A DNA stretch of 64,000 nucleotides from the NCBI RefSeq assembly GCF_040581415.1, contig NZ_CP114014.1, positions 682,001 through 746,000 of the forward strand, read 5' to 3'. Positions 8,154 through 16,436 of the stretch are shown piece by piece. The notes below the pieces were generated by a model, which ran no database searches, was not told the origin of the DNA, and saw only the letters and a list, made by a program, of their open reading frames with translations. Both the position numbers and the translations under genes were made by a program. Positions within the stretch are counted from its first letter, which is position 1; every line of letters begins with the position of its first letter. The DNA is from Paraconexibacter sp040581415. GTDB lineage: Bacteria > Actinomycetota > Thermoleophilia > Solirubrobacterales > Solirubrobacteraceae.

Positions 8154-9908
8154 CTAGAAGAGGTGGTCGGTCAGGCCCTGCACGACGGGGCCGAGGAGGA
8201 GGGCGGGGAAGAACGTCAGCGCGCCGATCAGCACGACGACGCCGATCAGCAGCCCGGCGAAGGTGCCGGTGTCCGTCCGGAGCGTGCCCGCCCCCACGGG
8301 GGCGGCGCGCTTGCCGGCGAGCGAGCCCGCGAGGGCCAGCACGATCAGGATCGGGACGAAGCGGCCGGCGAGCATGACGAGCCCGCCGATCACGTCCGCG
8401 AACGTCACGCCGTTGGAACCCGCGTTGCCGGCATCCGGCTGCAGGAAGCCCGTGTAGCCGGCGAAAGCCGACCCGTTGTTGTTGGCCTGCGAGAGGTAGG
8501 CGTAGAACGTCTCGCTGAAGCCCTGCGGCCCGGTCGCGTAGATCGACGGTGCGCCGTACTTCGTCGCCAGCGCCAGCCCCGAGCCGAGCAGCACGAGCAG
8601 CGGCGTGACGAGGATGCCGAGCGAGACCAGCTTGATCTCCTTGGCCTCGATCTTCTTCCCCAGGAACTCCGGGGTGCGGCCCACCATCAGGCCGCCGATG
8701 AAGACCGCCAGCAGGACGTACATCAGCATCGTGTAGAGGCCGGTGCCGACGCCGCCGAAGACCGACTCGCCGTAGCCCAGGTTGACCATCGGGACCAGGC
8801 CGCCGAGGCCGGTCATCGACTCGAACGCCGAGTTGACGGCGCCGCACGAGGTGACGGTGGTGACGGCGGTGAACAGCGCGGACATCGTCGACCCGTTGCG
8901 CAGCTCCTTGCCCTCGAGGTTCACGCCGTGCAGGCCCGCGATCGTCTGCGCGGGCGTCCCGTGACGCTCGGCGGCGAAGACCACCGCGACGCTGACGAGG
9001 AACAGCAGGCTCATCGCCCCAAAGACCGCCCAGCCCTGCCGCCGGCTGCCGACCATCCGGCCGTAGGTCATCGTCAGCGACGCCGGGATCGCCAGGATCA
9101 GCAGCATCTCGAGCAGGTTCGAGAACGCGGTGGGGTTCTCGAACGGGTGCGCGGCGTTGACGTTGAAGAAGCCGCCGCCGTTGGTGCCGAGCTCCTTGAT
9201 CGCCTCCTGCGAGGCGACCGGCCCGCGGGCCACGCCATGCGCCGTGGCGCCGAGCGTCTGCAGGACGCCCTGCGTCACGAGCACCAGCGCGGCGACGAAC
9301 GCGATCGGTAGCAGCACGTGCGTGATCGCGCGGGTGAGGTCCTGCCAGAAGTTGCCGATCGTGCCGGCGGCCGCACCGGCATCGGGATCGCCGGCCGTCG
9401 GGACGCGGCGGCCGGCGAGCGCCCGGATCAGCGCGACGGCGACCGCAAGGCCGACCGCGGCCGAGACGAAGTTCTGCACCGTGAGGCCGACGGCCTGCGA
9501 GACGTACGTCATCGTCGTCTCGCCGCCGTAGAACTGCCAGTTCGTGTTGGTGACGAACGACGAGACGGTGTTGAACGTCACGTCCCAGGGCGCCGAGCGG
9601 AAGTCGCCGTGATTCAGCGGGTGCAGGCTCTGCGTCCGCAGGATCACGAACAGCAGCAGCCAGCCGGCCGCCGAGAACAGCAGGACGGAGCGCGCGTACG
9701 CCTTCCAGTCCTGGGGATCCGGCTCCCACCGCCCGCCCCGGCCGCCGACCCCGAGCAGGCGGTAGGTCCCGCGCTCCAGGCGGCCGCTGAGCGGGTCGAG
9801 GAACGTGCGCTCCCCGCGGAAGACGCGGGCCATGTGGCCGCCGAGGAGCGGGACGATGGCGACGATCAGCGCGCAGAAGAGCGCGATCTGGAGGATGCCC
9901 TGGGCCAT
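8154..9908 (-). CDS. kdpA: Potassium-transporting ATPase subunit KdpA
   Basis: 584 residues, about 10 membrane helices. This is the channel-like K+-binding subunit of the Kdp pump. The selectivity-filter-like repeats are visible: LGTNGGGFFNVNAAHPFENP, TSCGAVNSAFESMTG and a third near NNNGSAFAGYT. The start ATG lies 6 bp after the kdpF stop. It is slightly longer than E. coli KdpA (557 residues). Confidence 0.95.
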   Translation of the reverse strand: MAQGILQIALFCALIVAIVPLLGGHMARVFRGERTFLDPLSGRLERGTYRLLGVGGRGGRWEPDPQDWKAYARSVLLFSAAGWLLLFVILRTQSLHPLNHGDFRSAPWDVTFNTVSSFVTNTNWQFYGGETTMTYVSQAVGLTVQNFVSAAVGLAVAVALIRALAGRRVPTAGDPDAGAAAGTIGNFWQDLTRAITHVLLPIAFVAALVLVTQGVLQTLGATAHGVARGPVASQEAIKELGTNGGGFFNVNAAHPFENPTAFSNLLEMLLILAIPASLTMTYGRMVGSRRQGWAVFGAMSLLFLVSVAVVFAAERHGTPAQTIAGLHGVNLEGKELRNGSTMSALFTAVTTVTSCGAVNSAFESMTGLGGLVPMVNLGYGESVFGGVGTGLYTMLMYVLLAVFIGGLMVGRTPEFLGKKIEAKEIKLVSLGILVTPLLVLLGSGLALATKYGAPSIYATGPQGFSETFYAYLSQANNNGSAFAGYTGFLQPDAGNAGSNGVTFADVIGGLVMLAGRFVPILIVLALAGSLAGKRAAPVGAGTLRTDTGTFAGLLIGVVVLIGALTFFPALLLGPVVQGLTDHLF

Positions 9909-9914
9909 GGCGGA

Positions 9915-10004
9915 CTACAGGTCCTCGCCGCGGAGCAGCGCGTAGACGAGGTAGAGCGCGACGAGGGCGGCCACGCTGACGCCGAGGGCGTTCGCGAGCG
10001 TCAT
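9915..10004 (-). CDS. kdpF: KdpF small membrane subunit
   Basis: A 29-residue peptide with one hydrophobic helix and the ending YLVYALLRGEDL, like KdpF of other actinobacteria. KdpF stabilises the KdpABC complex in the membrane. It lies directly before kdpA. Its ATG overlaps the stop of an even smaller upstream frame by ATGA. It is easily missed by gene callers because of its size. Confidence 0.85.
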   Translation of the reverse strand: MTLANALGVSVAALVALYLVYALLRGEDL

Positions 10005-10081
10005 ACGCGATCGAGTCCCTTGAGGACGAGGGCCAGGGCCGCGAAGCACGCGACCGCGATGGCGAGAGCGAGAAGATCCAT
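10001..10081 (-). CDS. 26-residue single-helix membrane peptide upstream of kdpF
   Basis: The frame codes for an N-terminal MDLLALAIAV stretch, a hydrophobic core of about 20 residues and a polar GLDRV end, which is enough for one membrane helix. Its TGA overlaps the kdpF ATG (ATGA), matching the coupling seen elsewhere in this operon. It lies in the otherwise unexplained 155-bp gap between kdpE and kdpF. The size, topology and position suggest an accessory Kdp peptide, perhaps KdpF-like; no function is known to me. Confidence 0.6.
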   Translation of the reverse strand: MDLLALAIAVACFAALALVLKGLDRV

Positions 10082-10159
10082 GCCTGCACTGTGCGCCCAG
10101 CCCCGTGTGGGCCGCATGGGCAGGCCCGGGCCCGGCGTGCAGATGTTGTGAAGATCGCC

Positions 10160-10843
10160 TCAGCCCGCGAAGCGGTACCCGACGCCCGGGTCCGTGCGGA
10201 TGATCCGCGGCGGCCCGTCGCCCGCCTCGATCTTGCGGCGCAGGTTCGCGATGTGCGTCCGCAGGACCGCCGTGTCGTCGGCGTATCCGGGTCCCCAGAC
10301 CTCGACCAGCAGCGAGCGGTGCGTCAGCAGCCGACCGCGGTTGCGGGCGAGCTGGCGCAGCAGGTCGAACTCGATCGGGGTGAGGTGGACGTCGGTCCCG
10401 CCCCGCCGCACGACCCGAGCGGCGAGGTCGATCGTCAGGCCGCCGGCCTCGATCAGCGGCTCGTCGGGGACGGCGCCCGTCCGTCTCAGTGCGGCCTGCA
10501 ACCGGGCGACGAGCTCGCGCGGGCTGAACGGCTTGGTGACGTAGTCGTCGGCCCCGGACTGCAGCGCGCCGACCTTCATGTCCTCCTCGTCGACGGCGCT
10601 GAGGACGATGATCGGCATGGCGCTCCACTCGCGCAGGCGGCGGCACAGCTCGACGCCGTCGCCGTCGGGCAGGACGAGGTCGACGATCGCCGCGTCGGGC
10701 GGCCGGACAGCGGCCTGGTCGAGCGCGGACTCCATGGTCGCGGCCTCAGCCACCTCGTAGCCCGCCTCGCGCAGGATGACCTTCAGCGCCCGCAGGATCT
10801 GGGGCTCGTCGTCGCAGACGAGGATGCGGCTGCCGGCGCTCAT
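10160..10843 (-). CDS. kdpE: Response regulator KdpE
   Basis: 227 residues. The receiver domain has the acidic pair D11-D12, phospho-acceptor Asp55 (IVDLVLPDGDG) and the KPFSPREL lysine. It is followed by an OmpR/PhoB-type winged helix with TPIEFDLLRQLARNRGRLLT and the C-terminal GVGYRF. It activates kdp genes in response to the sensor kinase. The ATG overlaps the stop of the kinase gene by ATGA, so both are co-translated. The longer upstream frame belongs to the shadow of the kinase gene and was not used. Confidence 0.94.
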   Translation of the reverse strand: MSAGSRILVCDDEPQILRALKVILREAGYEVAEAATMESALDQAAVRPPDAAIVDLVLPDGDGVELCRRLREWSAMPIIVLSAVDEEDMKVGALQSGADDYVTKPFSPRELVARLQAALRRTGAVPDEPLIEAGGLTIDLAARVVRRGGTDVHLTPIEFDLLRQLARNRGRLLTHRSLLVEVWGPGYADDTAVLRTHIANLRRKIEAGDGPPRIIRTDPGVGYRFAG

Positions 10844-12273
10844 GGCGACGCCTGCGGGACGGCCTGGACCGGCTGCTCGGCCAGCGGGAAGGACACCACG
10901 AAGCTCGAGCCCTGGCCGGGCAGCGACTCGACGCCGACCTCGCCGCCGTTGGCCTCCACGAACCCGCGGACGATCGCGAGGCCCAGGCCGGAGCCCGCGG
11001 GGGCACCGGACCCGTCGTGCGGGCCACGCCAGAACGGCTCGAAGACACGCTCCTGGTCGGCCGGCGTGATGCCCGGTCCCTGGTCGACGACGCGCACGAC
11101 CAGCCGCGTCCCGACCGCCCGCGCCCGGACCGACACCACCTCGCCGGGGGCGTGCCGGACCGCGTTCGCGATCAGGTTCGTGAACGCCCGCTCGAGCTGG
11201 GCCGCGTCCGCCCGCAGCAGCGGGAGCTGCGCGTCGATCACGAAGCGGACGTCCGGCGCCGGCTCGGGCAGGCCCTCCGCGGCGGCGTGGAGGACCTCGT
11301 CCAGCGCGCACCAGTCGGGACGCGGGGCCGCCGTCCCCGCTTCCAGGCGCGAGAGGTCCAGGAGGTTGTCGACCACGCGGGCGAGCCGCTCGGCCTCGAC
11401 GACGACGCCCCCCGCGAGCGCCTCGCGGTCCTCGGCGTCCAGGGCGGCCGAGCCGAGGGCGGTGCCGGCGGTGATGATCGACGTCAGCGGGCTGCGCAGG
11501 TCGTGGGAGACGGCGCGCAGGATGGCGGTCTTGACGACGTCGCTGCGCCGCAGTGCCTGGGTCTCGACGACCTCGGCCTGCAGCGCGTCGCGCTCGAGCG
11601 CGGCCGCGAGCAGCGCCTCGAGCGCCGGCAGCACGTGCGCGAGCAGCCGGTCGCGGAGTGCGGGGTCCAGCGCGGCGGGTAGCAGCAGCGTCGCCACGGT
11701 GCGATCGCCGGCGCGGAGGGGGTAGGCCTCGCGGCGCGGGTCGCCGGCCGTGTCGACCGCCCCCCGCTCGAGCGCCGCGGACGGGACGCCCAGCGCCGCC
11801 GCGACCCGGTGGGCCGCGGTCCGCAGGAGCTCGTCGGGGTCGCCGCCGGCCAGCATGCCCCGCGCCAGCTCGGCCGCGAGGTCGGCCTCCTGGCGGCGGG
11901 CCTCGGCCTCGCCGGCGCGGGCCCGGGCGAGGTCCGCCACGCGGCTGGTCGCGATCGCGACGACGACGAAGGTCAGCAGCGCGGCGAGGTTGCGATCGTC
12001 GGCGACGGTCAGGCGGCCCGTCGGTTCCAGGAAGCAGACGTTGAAGGCGAGCGCGGACGCGAGCGCCGTCGCCAGCGCCAGCCGCAGCCCCCAGTACGTC
12101 GCCACCAGCAAGACGGGCAGGATGTAGAGGACGGCGAGCGACGCGGCCGGCGTCAGCTCGTCGAGCCCGGCCACCGCGGCGGTGCAGCCCCCGACGCCCA
12201 GCGCGGCGACGGCCGCCCCGGCGCGCATCGGCGGCCGGTGGCCCGGCAGCAGCAGTGGGGGGACGGACTCCAT
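10840..12273 (-). CDS. KdpD-type sensor histidine kinase lacking the KdpD/USP N-terminus
   Basis: 477 residues from the ATG at 12273 (a GTG two codons upstream is also possible). It starts with the DUF4118 membrane domain (four helices, FNVCFLEPTGRL), then a GAF-like linker, HisKA with the phospho-acceptor in AVSHDLRSPLTSI (His257), and a HATPase domain with NLIANAVRHAP and GSGLGLAIV. This is the C-terminal half of KdpD as a stand-alone protein. The missing N-terminal sensor is encoded at 4264-5418, at the other end of the operon. Coupled by ATGA to kdpE. Confidence 0.9.
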   Translation of the reverse strand: MESVPPLLLPGHRPPMRAGAAVAALGVGGCTAAVAGLDELTPAASLAVLYILPVLLVATYWGLRLALATALASALAFNVCFLEPTGRLTVADDRNLAALLTFVVVAIATSRVADLARARAGEAEARRQEADLAAELARGMLAGGDPDELLRTAAHRVAAALGVPSAALERGAVDTAGDPRREAYPLRAGDRTVATLLLPAALDPALRDRLLAHVLPALEALLAAALERDALQAEVVETQALRRSDVVKTAILRAVSHDLRSPLTSIITAGTALGSAALDAEDREALAGGVVVEAERLARVVDNLLDLSRLEAGTAAPRPDWCALDEVLHAAAEGLPEPAPDVRFVIDAQLPLLRADAAQLERAFTNLIANAVRHAPGEVVSVRARAVGTRLVVRVVDQGPGITPADQERVFEPFWRGPHDGSGAPAGSGLGLAIVRGFVEANGGEVGVESLPGQGSSFVVSFPLAEQPVQAVPQASP

Positions 12274-12314
12274 CGCCACCGGAGCCTACGCGGCGCGCGG
12301 CCGCGGGAAGGGCG

Positions 12315-12758
12315 TCAGCAGACGCCGGCGGGCACGCGTTCCCACTCGTGCCGGGCCCCGTCGAACGCGTCCCAGTCCAGGCTGGGGCCGTCGGGGGCCG
12401 GTGGTGCGGGGGGACCGGGGTCCTCGGGAGGCCCCGGACGGTTGCGCCGGCGCTGGCCGCCGTCCTCGTCGTCGCTGTCCGACGTCTCCTCGGCCCGGGC
12501 CGGGCCGTCGTTCCGGCGGCCGGTCACGAACAGCGCCAGCGCCAGCAGCAGCGCGGCGACGCAGGCGAAGCGCGAATCCTCGTGCAGCGCCACCTTAATC
12601 AGCGAGTACGAGACGAACGCCAGGAACGCGGCGAACGTGAGGATGATGATCGCGATGTAGCTGCCGACCAGCGCCCGGTCGAAGCCGACGGGCGAGACCA
12701 CGAGCGTGGCCGTGCCGGCGACGGTGAACAGGGAGAGGAGGATCCAGGGAGTCGTCAC
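12315..12758 (-). CDS. Hypothetical membrane protein, first gene of the kdp transcription unit
   Basis: 147 residues starting at GTG. Three predicted membrane helices lie within residues 1-90, followed by a disordered tail rich in Pro, Asp, Glu and Arg and ending in WERVPAGVC. I do not recognise a family. It lies 41 bp upstream of the kinase gene on the same strand and directly behind a good promoter candidate, so it may be expressed with the kdp genes. The conserved hydrophobic half and the downstream operon support it being real. Confidence 0.6.
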   Translation of the reverse strand: MTTPWILLSLFTVAGTATLVVSPVGFDRALVGSYIAIIILTFAAFLAFVSYSLIKVALHEDSRFACVAALLLALALFVTGRRNDGPARAEETSDSDDEDGGQRRRNRPGPPEDPGPPAPPAPDGPSLDWDAFDGARHEWERVPAGVC

Positions 12759-12803
12759 GGTTCGGCGAGGGTCCGGCGGCGGGGCGGGCTACGGCGAGCG
12801 ACG

Positions 12804-12833
12804 ATGTTACGCGGACGTACGAGCAGAGCGCAA
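12804..12833 (-). promoter_or_regulatory. Candidate promoter for the kdp transcription unit
   Basis: On the minus strand, TTGCGC (12828-12833) and TAACAT (12804-12809) are separated by 18 bp, giving a sigma70-like promoter about 45 nt upstream of the GTG at 12758. The local sequence is less GC-rich than its surroundings. Seen by eye only. Confidence 0.4.
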
Positions 12834-12878
12834 CCGACGACCGGGCCGAACGTCAGCCCGATTGCCGCGCGGCGGCGG

Positions 12879-14489
12879 TCAGCCGGACTGCGGCAGCAGG
12901 CCGTCGAGCTTCGACTGGGTGCGCATCTCCGCCAGGATGCGCTCGAGCCGCGGCTCGTTGTCGTTGTCGACGTGGATCATCGTCGCCGCGACCGCCGGGT
13001 GCACCGCGGCGATCTGCCGGTGCATCTCGTGGGCGACGGCGCGGTAGGACGGGTGGCCCTCGCGGCCGGACCGCAGCTCGATCAGCTGCATCGCCTCACG
13101 CGCGTTCAGGTCCAGGACGTAGCGCATCCGGTACCCGAGGCAGAGCGCGTACATCGCGACCCGCGCGTCGTGGCCGTCGTCGAGGATCCGCTGGTGCGCG
13201 ACGCGCGAGAGCTCGAGCGCGTGGCGGTACTCGCCGCCGCAGCCGGCGAGGTCGACCTCGTCCGGGACGCCTGCGCCGAGGTCCGGCGTGAGCTTCTGCC
13301 ACTGCACCGTCAGCATGCGGTGGCGCTGCAGATCGCGGAAGGCGCCGTAATCGGACACGATCTCGAAGCGGTAGCGCAGCGCCTCGTAGCCCCGCCCGGG
13401 CCGGTGACGGCGGTTCGCGCGCTCGCCGACGAGGTCGCTGAGCAGTGCAGCCCGCTCGTCGGGGGACAGGGCGGTGAGGCGCATGCGGGCGTCCTCCTCG
13501 CTCGTGCCCGCCGCCTCGAACAGCAGCGCGGCGAGGAGCGCGTCCTCGTCGCCGTCGACGTGCAGGAGCCGCACCGACGGGCGCCCGGCGTCGGCGGCCG
13601 CGGGCCGGTCCAGGCCCAGGCGCGTGACCCAGCGCGCGGCGGCGGCGTCGCGCTCCTGCAGGTAGCCGATCCACTCGCCGCCGCGCTCGGGGCGCGGGAT
13701 GCGGGAGACGAACGACGGCATGATCGCCTGGATGGCGTCCAGGATCTGGGTTCCGGCCTCGCGGGCCTCCGGCAGGGGATGTGCCAGGAGATGCAGGATC
13801 AGCTGCTCGTAGGTCTGGCCGGTCGCGTAGATCCCCATGTGCGACAGGGACGATGCGGGCAGCAGGCCGCGGACCAGGTCCAGGGCCTTCGCGGCGATCG
13901 CGCGGTCACGGGCGGGCCCGGGGTCGCCGGGGAACGAGCCGTCGACCCAGGCGCGGACCTTCGGCAGCAGCCCCGAGTAGACGCCGAAGATCTCGTCCAT
14001 CGAGCGTTCGTAGACCGGGCCGAGGGCGGGGTCGCGGAAGTAGCGATAGCGGGCGTGCTTGGTCCCGGCGCCGTCCATCGGGACGTCGTAGGCGATGTAC
14101 CGGGTGGACTGCTCCAGGTACGCCCCGAGCCGCGGACGCTGCAGGACCTTGGTCAGGACGTTCGAGACCCACTCGCAGGCGACGTGCGCCCCGCCGAGCT
14201 GCGCGACGCTGTCGTCCCCGTAGCCGACGAAGATCCGCTCGTAGAGCTCCGCCGCACGGGCACCCTCGGTGTCGTCCGAGCCGCCGGCGACGACCGGGAG
14301 GGAATCCGCGAACTCGTCCAGGAACATCCGGCGCAGGGTTCCCGGGTACCGCGAGTAGCGCGCGAACATCGCGCCCTTGACCGTCTCCGGCAGGTTCGTC
14401 AGCGCGAAGACCGGGCGGTCCAGGTTCGTGACGTGCGGCGCGAGGCGCGCCTGCTCGTCCGGGGTGAAGCTCTCGACGGGGTAGTCCAT
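12879..14489 (-). CDS. thyX: Double-domain ThyX-like flavin-dependent thymidylate synthase
   Basis: 536 residues, about twice the usual ThyX length of 220-250, with two ThyX-like halves. ThyX makes dTMP from dUMP using FAD and methylene-tetrahydrofolate. The family signature is RHR-x7-S. The N-terminal half has RPR (118-120) followed seven residues later by Ser128 (EQSTRY), keeping the serine but not the histidine. The C-terminal half has RHR (389-391) but Lys399 at the serine position. The motif is thus divided between the two halves, so the active site may be composite. It lies 60 bp downstream of the dioxygenase gene on the same strand. Confidence 0.82.
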   Translation of the reverse strand: MDYPVESFTPDEQARLAPHVTNLDRPVFALTNLPETVKGAMFARYSRYPGTLRRMFLDEFADSLPVVAGGSDDTEGARAAELYERIFVGYGDDSVAQLGGAHVACEWVSNVLTKVLQRPRLGAYLEQSTRYIAYDVPMDGAGTKHARYRYFRDPALGPVYERSMDEIFGVYSGLLPKVRAWVDGSFPGDPGPARDRAIAAKALDLVRGLLPASSLSHMGIYATGQTYEQLILHLLAHPLPEAREAGTQILDAIQAIMPSFVSRIPRPERGGEWIGYLQERDAAAARWVTRLGLDRPAAADAGRPSVRLLHVDGDEDALLAALLFEAAGTSEEDARMRLTALSPDERAALLSDLVGERANRRHRPGRGYEALRYRFEIVSDYGAFRDLQRHRMLTVQWQKLTPDLGAGVPDEVDLAGCGGEYRHALELSRVAHQRILDDGHDARVAMYALCLGYRMRYVLDLNAREAMQLIELRSGREGHPSYRAVAHEMHRQIAAVHPAVAATMIHVDNDNEPRLERILAEMRTQSKLDGLLPQSG

Positions 14490-14549
14490 ACGGGGTTCGT
14501 GACCCTAGCGCGCCGGGCGGCGTCGAACGCGTCCCGGGTGAGCCTGGCG

Positions 14550-15248
14550 TCAGCGCTGAACACCGAGCGTCAGGCCGCCCGTGTAGCCGCTCGCCGCGGT
14601 CGCCCCCCGCCGTTTGAGGGCGAGGACCGCGCGCGACCCGCCCTCCGCTCCGAAGATGCCGTCCGACGCGTTCGTCGTGTCCTGCCGGCCGCGTGCGCGG
14701 TAGCGGCCCTGGGCGTAGACCGCCTGGGTCACCGCGGGGCGGAAGTACAGCTGCCCGGTGTGGACCACGTCCCCGCCCACGAAGACCTTCACGTGGATGT
14801 GCGGCGTGCGGCCCGGATACCACCCGGGGACGATCGTCGTGAACCGGGCCACGCCGCTGCGGTCGGTCCGCTGGGCGCCGCGCATGAACGTCTTGCCGGA
14901 GGTGCCTTCGCTCGCGATCCCGGAGTACTTCCCGCCGGCGTCGGTGTGCCAGAGCTCGACGACCGCGCCGCGGATCGGACGGCACGTCCCCGCGTCCACG
15001 ACCTTCAGCCGCAGCGCCAGGTTCGTCCCCGTCCGCCCGCCGCGGAGGTCGCGGCGCAGCAGGTCGACGTCGAGGTAGAACGGGCCCTCGGTCGACTCCT
15101 GCTGGAGCACGCAGTCGGCAGCGACGGCAGGGTCGGCGCCCACCAGCCGCCAGGCCCCGAGCGCGCCGGCGGCACCGGCTCCCGCCAGCACGACGAGGGC
15201 CTCGCGGCGGCGGAGGGCATCCGTCCAGGGCAACGGTGGAGAGGGCAT
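14550..15248 (-). CDS. Exported intradiol ring-cleavage dioxygenase
   Basis: 232 residues. The N-terminus has a Tat-like LRRREALVVLAG segment and a hydrophobic stretch, so export is likely. The catalytic domain has the family pattern STEGPFYLD, WHTDAGGKYSG and GWYPGRTPHIH. These give the four non-haem Fe(III) ligands Tyr108, Tyr144, His150 and His152. The family cleaves catechols or protocatechuate between the hydroxyls. A secreted, single-subunit form probably acts on an extracellular aromatic, such as lignin-type compounds (inference). It is divergent from the sulfate operon. Confidence 0.85.
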   Translation of the reverse strand: MPSPPLPWTDALRRREALVVLAGAGAAGALGAWRLVGADPAVAADCVLQQESTEGPFYLDVDLLRRDLRGGRTGTNLALRLKVVDAGTCRPIRGAVVELWHTDAGGKYSGIASEGTSGKTFMRGAQRTDRSGVARFTTIVPGWYPGRTPHIHVKVFVGGDVVHTGQLYFRPAVTQAVYAQGRYRARGRQDTTNASDGIFGAEGGSRAVLALKRRGATAASGYTGGLTLGVQR

Positions 15249-15319
15249 CGCGGACCCGAACCTATCCCGTCCGGGCCTGGCTCCACGCCGGTTCGGTGCA
15301 GCCTTACTGCACTTAAACG

Positions 15320-15353
15320 GTAGGAAAATAGGGCACTACTCCAGTAGGGAATG
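15320..15353 (+). promoter_or_regulatory. Candidate operator upstream of the sulfate transport operon
   Basis: In an AT-rich island, a perfect inverted repeat CTACT-CC-AGTAG lies at 15336-15347. GTAGGNAA is present twice, at 15320 and 15344, 24 bp apart. A -10-like TATTCT follows at 15356-15361. Rrf2-family regulators of sulfur genes bind short palindromes of this kind, and an Rrf2 gene closes this operon. The match is inference. No riboswitch-like fold is evident. Confidence 0.4.
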
Positions 15354-15404
15354 TGTATTCTGGCTAATCCCGACTGACAAACACCTGTTTTGGAGGACTC
15401 ACCC

Positions 15405-16436
15405 GTGAAGCGCACGCTGCCGACCCTGACCGCCCTGCTGGCCACCACCCTCGTGGTCGCCGGCTGCGGTGGCGCGTCGGATACGAACGACGGAGCAGAC
15501 AACGCGAGCGCGTCGTCGGGCAAGGCGACCCTGAGCCTGGTCGCCTACTCCACCCCGCAGGTCGTCTACGACGAGATCATCCCGGCGTTCAAGAAGACCC
15601 CGGCCGGCGAGGGCATCGGCTTCAAGACCAGCTTCGGCGCGTCCGGCGACCAGAGCCGCGCGGTCGAGGCCGGGCAGAAGGCGGACGTCGTCTCCTTCTC
15701 GATCGAGCCCGACATCACGCGCCTCGTGAAGGCCAAGCTCGTCGGGGAGGACTGGAACACGACGCCGAACAAGGGCCTCGTCACCACGTCGCTCGTCTCC
15801 TTCATCGTCCGCAAGGGCAACCCGAAGAACATCAAGACCTGGGACGACCTGCTGAAGCCGGGCGTCAAGGTCCTCACGCCGAACCCGTTCACCTCGGGCG
15901 CGGCGAAGTGGAACATCCTCGCGGCCTACGGGCAGGCGTCGGGCAGCGGCAAGGACCCCGCGGCCGGCCTGAAGTACGTCGAGAAGCTCATCAAGGACCA
16001 GGTCGTCGTGCAGGACAAGTCCGGCCGCGAGGCGCTGCAGAACTTCACGTCCGGAACCGGCGACGTGCTGCTGTCCTACGAGTACGAGGCGACGACGGCG
16101 CAGAAGAAGGGCGAGAAGGTCGACTTCGTCACGCCGGACGACACGATCAAGATCAACATCGACATCGCGAAGACGCTCGACGCCGACCCGTCGGCGCAGG
16201 CGTTCCTGGACTACGTCCTGTCGCCCGCCGGACAGGAGAAGTTCGCGGACTGGGGCTACCGCCCGGTGAACCAGACGGTCCTGGACGCCAACAAGGACAA
16301 GTTCCCGGACCCGTCGGGCCTCTTCACGATCGAGGACCTGGGCGGCTGGACGAAGGTCAACGACGAGCTGTTCGACCCGGAGAAGGGCTCGGTCGCCAAG
16401 ATCGAGGCCGAGGCCGGGGTCTCCACGGACAAGTAG
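15405..16436 (+). CDS. Sulfate ABC transporter, substrate-binding lipoprotein
   Basis: 343 residues from the GTG at 15405. A GGAGGA ribosome site at 15392-15397 sits 7 nt upstream, which favours this start over the TTG at 15390. The lipoprotein signal ends in VVAGCGG. The mature part has the sulfate-binding-protein patterns VAYSTPQVVYDEIIPAF, GASGDQSRAV, DVVSFSIEPDI and NPFTSGAAKWN, as in Sbp/CysP. It delivers sulfate (possibly thiosulfate) to the CysTW permease encoded immediately downstream. Confidence 0.93.
   Translation: MKRTLPTLTALLATTLVVAGCGGASDTNDGADNASASSGKATLSLVAYSTPQVVYDEIIPAFKKTPAGEGIGFKTSFGASGDQSRAVEAGQKADVVSFSIEPDITRLVKAKLVGEDWNTTPNKGLVTTSLVSFIVRKGNPKNIKTWDDLLKPGVKVLTPNPFTSGAAKWNILAAYGQASGSGKDPAAGLKYVEKLIKDQVVVQDKSGREALQNFTSGTGDVLLSYEYEATTAQKKGEKVDFVTPDDTIKINIDIAKTLDADPSAQAFLDYVLSPAGQEKFADWGYRPVNQTVLDANKDKFPDPSGLFTIEDLGGWTKVNDELFDPEKGSVAKIEAEAGVSTDK

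Noticed and set aside
15249..15404. Riboswitch before the sulfate operon
   Set aside because: The leader is short and shows no SAM or other known aptamer pattern; a protein operator is simpler.
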